This document shows, one piece after another, positions 1 through 6,848 of a stretch of DNA of 64,000 nucleotides. The stretch's first letter is position 1. The number at the start of each line of letters is the position of its first letter. The notes beneath the pieces are model-generated. The model searched no databases. It was not told the DNA's origin and was given only the letters and a program-made list of their open reading frames with translations. The stretch covers positions 952,001-1,016,000 of the forward strand of contig NZ_HE611064.1 in assembly GCF_000285595.1 (NCBI RefSeq). Reading direction: 5' to 3'. The position numbers and the translations under genes are program-made. The stretch comes from Kurthia senegalensis. Its GTDB lineage: Bacteria > Bacillota > Bacilli > Bacillales_A > Planococcaceae.

Positions 1-1
1 T

Positions 2-604
2 CGTAGTTCAAGCCGTTACGTAGTAGAAGCAAAAGATCTTGTCATCGGTTATGACAAACCACTTCTTCCTCCACTCACATTTGAAATCGAACGTGGTGAA
101 AAAATCGCACTTGTCGGCATGAATGGTGTCGGTAAATCGACTTTACTTAAAACGATGCTCGGTAAAATCCCTGCATTAGACGGAAAAGTAGAACGTGGAG
201 ACTTCTTATTCCCTTCTTACTTCGAACAAGAAGTAAAAGCAGGTAAAGAAACACCAATTGACGTTATTTGGGAAGCGTATCCAAGCCTTACTCAAGGAAA
301 TGTTCGTTCATTACTTGCTAAAACAGGTCTAAAAAGTGAACATATTAGCCGTCCAATGAGCCAATTATCAGGTGGCGAACAAGCCAAAGTTCGTATTTGT
401 AAACTGATGATGGACGAATCAAACTGGATGTTATTCGATGAACCGACAAACCACTTAGACATCGATGCAAAAGAAGAATTAAAACGCGCGATGAAAGAAT
501 ATAAAGGGACAATCGTACTCGTATCACATGAACCTGAATTTTATGAAGGGTTAGTAACGAAAGTATGGAACGTCGCTGAATGGTTCTCACAAGGTCACCA
601 ATAA
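2..604 (+). CDS. ABC-F family ATPase, C-terminal part (start lies before the window)
   Basis: The reading frame is open from the first bases, so only the second nucleotide-binding domain is here. Visible are Walker A (GMNGVGKST), the ABC signature (LSGGEQAKVRICKLM), Walker B with catalytic Glu (WMLFDEPTNHLD) and the H-loop (LVSHEPEF). The DEPTNHLD box is typical of ABC-F proteins, soluble ATPases without membrane domains that act on the ribosome; several are translation factors or antibiotic-resistance proteins. The short tail after the H-loop (KVWNVAEWFSQGHQ) resembles the YkpA/YbiT branch rather than a Uup-type coiled-coil C-terminus. The substrate cannot be told from this half. A strong terminator follows, so it ends its transcription unit. 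Confidence 0.9.
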   Translation, partial: RSSSRYVVEAKDLVIGYDKPLLPPLTFEIERGEKIALVGMNGVGKSTLLKTMLGKIPALDGKVERGDFLFPSYFEQEVKAGKETPIDVIWEAYPSLTQGNVRSLLAKTGLKSEHISRPMSQLSGGEQAKVRICKLMMDESNWMLFDEPTNHLDIDAKEELKRAMKEYKGTIVLVSHEPEFYEGLVTKVWNVAEWFSQGHQ

Positions 605-622
605 TATTTCTTTCTATACAAG

Positions 623-657
623 ACGTACAGCATATCATCATGCTGTACGTTTTTTTA
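623..657 (+). terminator. Intrinsic terminator after the ABC-F gene
   Basis: An 11-bp perfect stem (ACGTACAGCAT / ATGCTGTACGT) with a 6-nt loop is followed by a run of T. The rest of the gap up to about 900 shows no gene; it is AT-rich. Confidence 0.9.
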
Positions 658-904
658 TTTTATGTACTATTTTTCAGATTCTATACGATTGGTTTCGGTT
701 TACGCATCATACTCTCTCCATTCTTTATAAAGACTAAAATACGTGTCTAAAACGTATGATATTCATTATATTCATATAAAATCTATCCATGAATATCCAA
801 AGAAAGCCACCTATTTAACTGTATAAAACATAGTTTTTAAAGGCTATCGCTTGCATCAAACGGTTTATGAGCGCAAACTATATACTATAGGATGGTGTTC
901 AATA

Positions 905-1798
905 TTGAGTAACGCAAATGATTACGCAGACAGTAGTACGACGAATAAGTCTTCTGCCTTCCAGCGGATTTTCATTCGATTTTTTGGAATAACAGCTGGG
1001 GCACTCATCATGGCAATTGCCCTTGAGAAAGTCATGATTCCTAACCAACTCATTGATGGTGGCGTCACAGGGATTGCGATGATGGTGTCTCATTTAACAG
1101 GATTATCTTTAGGTCTATTTTTATTTATACTCAACTTGCCATTTTTATATTTTGGCTATAAACAGATCGGCAAAAGCTTTGCGATTTCTGTTTCTTACGG
1201 CATTATCGTTCTTTCGATTGCCACTTCATTAATTCCTCACACAGGTGCTTTTACGAACGATACGCTGCTCGCTACCGTACTTGGTGGCATTATGCTCGGC
1301 ATCGGTGTCGGCATCGCGATTCGTTCAGGTGGTTGTCTGGATGGTAGTGAAACACTTGCCATCATGTTCAACAAAAAAACACCTTTTTCCGTCGGACAAA
1401 TTATTTTATTCATGAACTTATTTATTTTAGGTAGTGCAAGTTTCATCTTCGGTCTCGACCGTGCGATGTATTCATTAATCGCGTACTTTATTGCCTTTAA
1501 AACGATCGACCTCGTATCAGAAGGTTTCAATCAAACAAAATCTATTTGGATTATTAGTGATAAACCTAGCATTATTGGGGAAAAAATCATGTTCCGTCTC
1601 GGTCGTGGTGTCACATATTTAAACGGTCGTGGTGGCTATACGAATGATGAAAAACAAGTAATTTTTTGTGTCATCAGCCGTTTAGAAGAAGCAAAATTAA
1701 AAACAATCGTACATGAAGTCGATCCAACCGCTTTCTTAGCCTTTAGTAACATGACTGAAATTAAAGGTGGTAACTTTAAGAAAAAGGATATTCATTAG
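905..1798 (+). CDS. YitT/DUF2179-family membrane protein
   Basis: Predicted integral membrane protein of about 297 residues. The first 200 residues hold five or six hydrophobic segments with the family's glycine-rich helices (LIDGGVTGIAMM, GIGVGIAIRSGGCLDGSE). The last 85 residues form the soluble DUF2179 domain (SIWIISDKPSIIGEKI to the end). The function of YitT proteins is not established; they are widespread in Bacillales and occur as several paralogues. I chose TTG at 905 because AGGATGG lies about 9 nt upstream and homologues begin shortly before the first helix. An in-frame TTG at 851 would add 18 residues. A terminator follows. Confidence 0.85.
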   Translation: MSNANDYADSSTTNKSSAFQRIFIRFFGITAGALIMAIALEKVMIPNQLIDGGVTGIAMMVSHLTGLSLGLFLFILNLPFLYFGYKQIGKSFAISVSYGIIVLSIATSLIPHTGAFTNDTLLATVLGGIMLGIGVGIAIRSGGCLDGSETLAIMFNKKTPFSVGQIILFMNLFILGSASFIFGLDRAMYSLIAYFIAFKTIDLVSEGFNQTKSIWIISDKPSIIGEKIMFRLGRGVTYLNGRGGYTNDEKQVIFCVISRLEEAKLKTIVHEVDPTAFLAFSNMTEIKGGNFKKKDIH

Positions 1799-1808
1799 TT
1801 TTTTACCT

Positions 1809-1845
1809 TTTCCGAAAGAATTTTATTCTTTCGGAAATTTTTTTA
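1809..1845 (+). terminator. Intrinsic terminator after the yitT-like gene
   Basis: A 12-bp stem TTTCCGAAAGAA / TTCTTTCGGAAA is followed by seven T. The sequence from 1846 to about 2060 contains no gene that I can support. Confidence 0.9.
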
Positions 1846-2065
1846 TTAAAATTTGACGTTTTTGTGAATGTAAGCGGTATCAATGTTGTCCCACTGCGGA
1901 AAACCGCGTCACATCAGCATTTATGAGAGTTTTCAGACAAAAAAGGTATTGGAACCTGTACTAAAAAAATACGTCCTATAAGTAAATACAGCATGAATAA
2001 TATTCATTTTGATGAAAAATTCTCTTTTCAAACATAATATTCATCGTAAATTCAAAAATATCAAT

Positions 2066-2094
2066 TTGACTTATATATATCTTATTGGTAAGAT
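2066..2094 (+). promoter_or_regulatory. SigmaA-type promoter of the spx-like gene
   Basis: TTGACT and TAAGAT are separated by exactly 17 bp, about 35 bp upstream of the Spx start codon. This is a close match to the vegetative consensus. Confidence 0.7.
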
Positions 2095-2129
2095 ATATAT
2101 ATATTAACCGAATGAAAGTAGGAATCCAC

Positions 2130-2534
2130 ATGACTGTTACAATCTATACACAAACGAGCTGCACTTCATCTAAAAAAGCACTTCAATGGTTACGCGAAAA
2201 TGGAATTGACTACAATGAAAAACGTATCACTTCTAACCCTCTTACTTTATCAGAATTCAAAAAAGTATTAAGCATGACTGAAGATGGTACAGATGAAATC
2301 ATCTCTACAAACTCAAAAGACTACAAAAATTTAAACTGTGATATTAATACGTTATCTATTCAAGAATTGTATGATATCGTAAAAGAACATCCAAAAATGT
2401 TACGTAGCCCTATTCTTCTTGATTCAAAACGTCTACAAGTCGGCTACAACGAAATGGATATTCGTCGTTTCGTACCTCGCAAAGTGCGTGCATACGAATT
2501 ATTCGAAATGCAACGTTTAGCTAACGATTACTAA
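2130..2534 (+). CDS. Spx-family RNA polymerase-binding regulator with CxxS instead of CxxC
   Basis: This ArsC/Spx-fold protein has 134 residues, close to the usual 131. Typical Spx stretches are present: MTEDGTDEIIST, HPKMLRSPILLD, KRLQVGYNEMDIRRF, and PRKVR near the C-terminus. Spx binds the alpha C-terminal domain of RNA polymerase and redirects transcription during thiol and oxidative stress. The N-terminal motif that normally carries the redox pair CxxC reads SCTSSKKA here, so the second cysteine is serine (codon TCT). The disulfide switch known from B. subtilis Spx therefore cannot form within this motif. ATG 2130 is preceded by AAAGTAGG; 15 in-frame codons upstream lie in the promoter region. 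A MarR gene follows after 27 bp with no terminator between, so the two are probably co-transcribed. Confidence 0.9.
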   Translation: MTVTIYTQTSCTSSKKALQWLRENGIDYNEKRITSNPLTLSEFKKVLSMTEDGTDEIISTNSKDYKNLNCDINTLSIQELYDIVKEHPKMLRSPILLDSKRLQVGYNEMDIRRFVPRKVRAYELFEMQRLANDY

Positions 2535-2561
2535 AAGTTCATAAGCTTGGAGTTGATTCAC

Positions 2562-2987
2562 GTGATAGATCGCCGTAAAAATGGCATAACGACAATATTT
2601 GAAGTAGCTACTGCGATTGAGCGAAAATGGGCAAATGAATGGAACAGCCATAATAATTTAGGCTTGTCGAAAACGCATATTTTGCTATTAGATTTGTTAG
2701 AATCTAAAGGCCCTCTTCGCCCATCAGACTTAGCAGAAACGCTGCATGTCACAACTGGTGGCGTTACGGTATTAACGAGCAAGTTAGTGAAGTGTAACTA
2801 TATTAAAAAAACTCAAAATCCGTCTGACCGTCGTGCCTCTCAGCTAGAGATTACCGACGAAGGGCGGCATTTACTTGCGGATGCATATGAACATATCGAA
2901 GCAATCGTGCATCGAATGTTCGGGATGCTTTCCGCAGAAGAACTTAAAACACTTCAAATTATTTTCAGAAAATGTTTACAAGCTTAA
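2562..2987 (+). CDS. MarR-family transcriptional regulator
   Basis: The protein has 141 residues with the MarR winged helix: helices around LSKTHILLLDLLESKG, recognition region RPSDLAETLHVTTGGVTVLTSKLV, and the wing with the DRR signature (NPSDRRASQLEITDEGR). MarR proteins are dimeric DNA-binding repressors or activators, often released by small aromatic ligands or thiol oxidation. GTG 2562 is chosen because GGAG ends 9 nt upstream; TTG 2547 would overlap this ribosome binding site. Being directly behind the spx-like gene suggests a stress-response role, but that is inference from position. A terminator follows. Confidence 0.85.
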   Translation: MIDRRKNGITTIFEVATAIERKWANEWNSHNNLGLSKTHILLLDLLESKGPLRPSDLAETLHVTTGGVTVLTSKLVKCNYIKKTQNPSDRRASQLEITDEGRHLLADAYEHIEAIVHRMFGMLSAEELKTLQIIFRKCLQA

Positions 2988-3026
2988 CAGTCTATTTCTT
3001 GTGTGGAGAAATACTATAATAACGAA

Positions 3027-3057
3027 GACAGTAATCTTTTGATTGCTGTCTTTTTTT
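3027..3057 (+). terminator. Terminator of the spx-marR unit
   Basis: Stem GACAGTAATC / GATTGCTGTC (one G-T pair) with a TTTT loop, followed by seven T. Confidence 0.9.
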
Positions 3058-3115
3058 ACATTCATTTACGTACTCTATATAACTCTATTCCCTCTTTTAA
3101 TTATTTATAACAACG

Positions 3116-3152
3116 AAAAAGCGAACCGCACCGTCGCAGTTCACTTTTTTAT
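3116..3152 (-). terminator. Terminator of the ECF sigma factor gene
   Basis: The hairpin is GTGAACTGC / GCGGTTCGC as read on the minus strand, with a short loop and TTTTT behind it. It is also flanked by T on the plus strand, so it may work in both directions. Confidence 0.75.
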
Positions 3153-3222
3153 AATTGATGAGTTTCGTTTTATATAAACCTCGGGGGGACGAGGAGAAAA
3201 AATAAGTTAAATATTTTTAAAA

Positions 3223-3783
3223 TTATGCAGGAATAATAGCTGAAGCAGATACTTCGTCAGATAACATCATTTCTTTTAAACGCGCTTTCCCACGGAAAAG
3301 ACGTGATTTAACTGTACCGATTGATACTTTCATAATATCCGCAATTTCAATTAATGAATATTGGTGTACGTAGAAATAAAGTAATGTGTTGCGATAAATG
3401 CCATCTAACTGGCTAATTTTCGTACGAACGATTTTAGCAACATCATCTTTTTCGATTAATTCTTCTGTAGATGGTGCATCATTGGGAACTAAATCGAGTA
3501 CAGGTACGTCTAAGTTATCAGGTTGGTTCATCATATATTTACTACGACGTACATTTTTGCGATAGCGGTCGCGGAATGTATTCATACAAATTGTTGTTAA
3601 CCAAGCTTTTAAGTGATCGACTTGTGCAACGTAATCTTCGTAGCGCACAACTTTTACCCAAACTTCTTGCATTAAATCTTCTGCTTCTGTTTTGTTACGT
3701 GTTAGTTTTAAGCATAAGTGATAAATGTAGCGATTGTATTCTTCATATACGTTATTTAAATTGTCGTTTTGTAATTTTTCCAT
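3223..3783 (-). CDS. ECF-type (group IV) sigma factor without adjacent anti-sigma factor
   Basis: The protein has 186 residues. Region 2 lies near residues 20-85 (YIYHLCLKLTRNKTEAEDLMQEVW, AWLTTICMNTFRDRYRK). Region 4 lies near residues 125-175 (SQLDGIYRNTLLYFYVHQYSLIEIADIMKVSIGTVKSRLFRGKARL). ECF sigma factors direct RNA polymerase to stress or envelope genes and are usually held by a membrane anti-sigma factor encoded next door. Here no such gene is adjacent: the next gene upstream on the strand is separated by a terminator and about 250 bp, and a terminator follows. ATG 3783 is chosen over 3789 because AGGAGG lies 8 nt before it but only 2-3 nt before the first ATG. The short acidic/alanine tail (SDEVSASAIIPA) is not a known domain. 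Confidence 0.9.
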   Translation of the reverse strand: MEKLQNDNLNNVYEEYNRYIYHLCLKLTRNKTEAEDLMQEVWVKVVRYEDYVAQVDHLKAWLTTICMNTFRDRYRKNVRRSKYMMNQPDNLDVPVLDLVPNDAPSTEELIEKDDVAKIVRTKISQLDGIYRNTLLYFYVHQYSLIEIADIMKVSIGTVKSRLFRGKARLKEMMLSDEVSASAIIPA

Positions 3784-3991
3784 GTTCATAACCTCCTAAT
3801 AGGTTAAGTATTTTATATGTAGCTGTTTTGGCGAACAGCACGATGTCTAAGTTATTTTGTATCTTTCTTACACTCTTATTATCTCGAATAATTACCTTAC
3901 GCTCTATCGCTTTAACTTTCATTTTCCTTACAATCGTGTAAGGTTCGGAACTTTTTCGTGTAATGTATGTAGCAGACTTTAACACATAAAT

Positions 3992-4039
3992 AAAAAAACA
4001 GGAATGACCGGCGAATTTGTCGATCATTCCTGTTTTTTT
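3992..4039. terminator. Bidirectional terminator at the end of the CNNM/CorC-type gene
   Basis: CAGGAATGA and TCATTCCTG form a 9-bp stem around a 16-nt loop, with A7 before and T7 after it. It touches the stop codon of the minus-strand gene. The 3790-3990 stretch between it and the sigma gene has no gene; it holds the sigma factor's promoter region. Confidence 0.75.
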
Positions 4040-5282
4040 ATTCGTTTTCTGCACCAATTTTCGTTAACGTCACTTTCATAATGTGCGTACCTTCCATTTC
4101 GTTAATAACAAAATGAATGCCATACATGTTGATGATATCTCCTTGTTTCGGCAATCGTTGAATTTTTTCTAACAATAATCCGCTAATAATATCGTGATCG
4201 TCTGGTATTTCTGTTTTTAATAGATGATTCACTTGCTCTACTTCTATGCGACCGCTACAAATTAATTTATTCACTGTACTTTCATATATAAGCGGTACAT
4301 CTTTATCGGTCTCATCTTCAATTTCCTGTCCAATCATATCTTCAATAATATCTTCTGTCGTAATGACCCCTAACGTACCACCATATTCATCTAATACGAT
4401 TGCTAAATGTTTTTTACTAGACGTCATACGTTTGAACACTTTTTCCACTTGTACATTCGCTACGACAAACAACGGATTATGATCTAAGAAATCGGTCATA
4501 GGACGATTTTGATTTAAAGACCATTCGACGAGTTTTTTCGATAAAAATAGTCCGACGATATGGTCGATGTCTTCATCATAAACCGGATATCTTGTGAAGC
4601 CATTTTTTAAGATTACGTCTCGCACTTCATCGAATGTTGCATTGAGTGGCAAAGCGACCATTTCTGTACGGTGCGCACCTAATACGTCCAATACGTCTTT
4701 CTCAGGAAAATCGAGCACTTCTTTTAAACGATTCCCTTCTACTGCATCAAATGCTCCCGCCGTCTCCGCAATGTCCACGACTGCGCGCACTTCGGCTTTC
4801 GTCATTTTCGCCTCTGTCACTTTCCCTCTCGTTAAAATACGAATGAAAATATTCGTAAAGCTTTGTACAATGACTGCAAGCGGCGTACAAATTTTTACTA
4901 AATAATAAATTGGCATTAGGACAAATTTAGAATAGGACATCGGTTCTGCATACGTCACCGCCATCGTCTTTGGTAATACTTCCGCAAACAAAATTAATAC
5001 AATCGTTAAAATAGCCGTCGCTAAAGATACTTTCCATCCGTGACTTAACGCAATGACCGTCACAATTGTCGGTAGTAAAATATTGACGACATTATTTAAA
5101 ATAAGCACCGTCGTAATCATACGATCTGGTTTCTCAATAATTTTCAACATTTGAATCGAACGAGGATCTCCATTAGAAGCTCTCAGTCGTACTTTCATCT
5201 TATTAATAGCGGTAAGTGCGGTTTCCGCTGCCGCAAAATAACTCGACAACATGAGCAACACGGCTAGTAGTATAAATTCCAT
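4038..5282 (-). CDS. CNNM/CBS/CorC-type membrane protein (HlyC/CorC family)
   Basis: The protein has 414 residues in the standard order: DUF21/CNNM membrane domain with about four hydrophobic segments (residues 1-170), a pair of CBS domains (about 195-320, with VALPLNATFDEVRDVILKNGFTRYPVY and HLAIVLDEYGGTLGVITTEDIIEDMIGQEIEDETD), and a C-terminal CorC_HlyC domain (about 335-410). Members are implicated in magnesium or other divalent cation export and homeostasis; 'hemolysin' in older names is misleading. The CBS pair probably binds an adenosine nucleotide. The start ATG 5282 is preceded by AGGAGG. It stands alone between terminators. Confidence 0.9.
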   Translation of the reverse strand: MEFILLAVLLMLSSYFAAAETALTAINKMKVRLRASNGDPRSIQMLKIIEKPDRMITTVLILNNVVNILLPTIVTVIALSHGWKVSLATAILTIVLILFAEVLPKTMAVTYAEPMSYSKFVLMPIYYLVKICTPLAVIVQSFTNIFIRILTRGKVTEAKMTKAEVRAVVDIAETAGAFDAVEGNRLKEVLDFPEKDVLDVLGAHRTEMVALPLNATFDEVRDVILKNGFTRYPVYDEDIDHIVGLFLSKKLVEWSLNQNRPMTDFLDHNPLFVVANVQVEKVFKRMTSSKKHLAIVLDEYGGTLGVITTEDIIEDMIGQEIEDETDKDVPLIYESTVNKLICSGRIEVEQVNHLLKTEIPDDHDIISGLLLEKIQRLPKQGDIINMYGIHFVINEMEGTHIMKVTLTKIGAENE

Positions 5283-5414
5283 ACTGTTCCTCCTAAAAAT
5301 AGTGTTACTTCTGTTATACCACTATTTCTAAACGATAGACGCATTAACACTTCATTTTCTTGCTATGCTATAATTTGTAGTGCAAATAAATAAAATTAAA
5401 GTGAGGGATTTTCA

Positions 5415-6800
5415 GTGAGTAACTTAGAAAATTTAAATCAATATTTTACAGAAAATCGTGAGCGTCATATTGAAGAAATGAAAGCATTTCTAGCAATTCC
5501 TAGCATTAGCTCTCTTTCAGAACATAAAGACGATATGTACAAAGCAGCAAACCATCTTTCAAACCTTTTAACAACTGCAGGTATGGAAAATGCAACAATC
5601 CATGATACCGCAGGCCATCCTGTCGTAACAGCTGATTGGTTACACGTAGAAGGCGCACCAACTGTACTCGTTTACGGACATTATGACGTGCAACCTGTTG
5701 ACCCAATCGAACTTTGGGATAGCATGCCTTTCGAGCCAGAAGTACGTGACAATATTTTATATGCTCGTGGTTCTTCAGACGATAAAGGGCAAGTATTCAT
5801 GCACGTTAAAGTGTTAGAAGCGATGCTTGCTTCGGATGAAAAACTTCCTGTAAACGTGAAAGTCATTTTTGAAGGTGAAGAAGAAATCGGTTCTGTTCAT
5901 TTAGACCAATTCATCGCCGATCATAAAGATTACTTAGCAGCAGATGTCGTATTAATCTCAGACACATCTTTATACGCACCAGGTAAACCTGCTGTCGTTT
6001 ATTCATTACGTGGGCTAACAGGTATTCAAATCGATGTACGTACAGCAACAGGTGATTTACACTCTGGTATGTACGGTGGCGGTGTGCATAACTCAATCCA
6101 CGTCCTTTCTTCTATTTTAGCTTCATTCCATGATGAAAATGGACATATCGCTGTTGAAGGTTTTTACGACAAAGTACTACCAATTTCTGATGACGAACGT
6201 GCTGCTTATGCCGAATTAGGTTTCGATGCGGAGCAAATGAAAAAAGAAGCTGGCGTTAAAGCATTGTACGGCGAAAAAGGTTTCTCTTATCTTGAACAAA
6301 CTTGGGCACGTCCAACATTAGAAATTAACGGCGTATTCGGTGGCTTCGCTGGTGAAGGTGTTAAGACCGTTTTACCAGCTCAAGCAGGTGCTAAAATTAC
6401 GTGTCGTCTCGTTCCAAATCAAGATCCACACGAAATTGTAGCACTTCTTCGCGCACACGTTGCGAAACATCAACCAGAAGGTGTCGATATCGAAATTACA
6501 GAATTCGATAAAGGAAAACCTTTCATCGCACCATTCGATCACCCTTACGTACAAGCTGCTGGTCATTCTTACGAAACGCAATATGACCAAAAAACAGCAT
6601 TCATTCGTTCTGGTGGTTCAATTCCAATCGTTTCAACATTCGATGAAATTTTAAGCGCACCTGTTATTATGATGGGCTTTGCTTTATCAACAGAAAATTT
6701 CCATGCACCGAATGAACATTTCCATTTAGAAAACTTTGATAAAGGGCTTCGCGTCGTATCTCATTACTTCGATGAAATCGCTTCATTGAAAAAAATCTAA
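5415..6800 (+). CDS. M20-family metallo-dipeptidase (carnosinase-like)
   Basis: The protein has 461 residues, as usual for this M20 branch. Metal and catalytic residues are recognisable: H89 and D91 in GHYDVQPVD, the bridging aspartate in RGSSDDKGQ (about 122), the catalytic glutamate in FEGEEEIGS (about 155-156), an aspartate in LISDTS, and a late histidine in ENFHAPNEHF. The insert around 195-330 is the lid/dimerisation domain (LRGLTGIQIDVRTATGDLHSGMYGG). The enzyme should cleave dipeptides in the cytoplasm with two zinc or manganese ions; exact substrates cannot be predicted. Start is GTG 5415 with GTGAGGG 8 nt upstream. A terminator follows directly. Confidence 0.9.
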   Translation: MSNLENLNQYFTENRERHIEEMKAFLAIPSISSLSEHKDDMYKAANHLSNLLTTAGMENATIHDTAGHPVVTADWLHVEGAPTVLVYGHYDVQPVDPIELWDSMPFEPEVRDNILYARGSSDDKGQVFMHVKVLEAMLASDEKLPVNVKVIFEGEEEIGSVHLDQFIADHKDYLAADVVLISDTSLYAPGKPAVVYSLRGLTGIQIDVRTATGDLHSGMYGGGVHNSIHVLSSILASFHDENGHIAVEGFYDKVLPISDDERAAYAELGFDAEQMKKEAGVKALYGEKGFSYLEQTWARPTLEINGVFGGFAGEGVKTVLPAQAGAKITCRLVPNQDPHEIVALLRAHVAKHQPEGVDIEITEFDKGKPFIAPFDHPYVQAAGHSYETQYDQKTAFIRSGGSIPIVSTFDEILSAPVIMMGFALSTENFHAPNEHFHLENFDKGLRVVSHYFDEIASLKKI

Positions 6801-6810
6801 AAGTGCACAT

Positions 6811-6842
6811 AAAAAAGGGCATCCAATCGGATGCCCTTTTTG
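6811..6842. terminator. Bidirectional terminator between convergent genes
   Basis: Perfect 8-bp stem GGGCATCC / GGATGCCC with AATC loop, A6 before and T6 after. It serves the dipeptidase on the plus strand and the secreted protein on the minus strand. Confidence 0.9.
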
Positions 6843-6848
6843 TCATTC

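Noticed and set aside
851..904. TTG 851 as the start of the YitT-like protein.
   Set aside because: The upstream extension has no similarity to YitT N-termini, and TTG 905 has a better-placed AGGATGG; not fully excluded.
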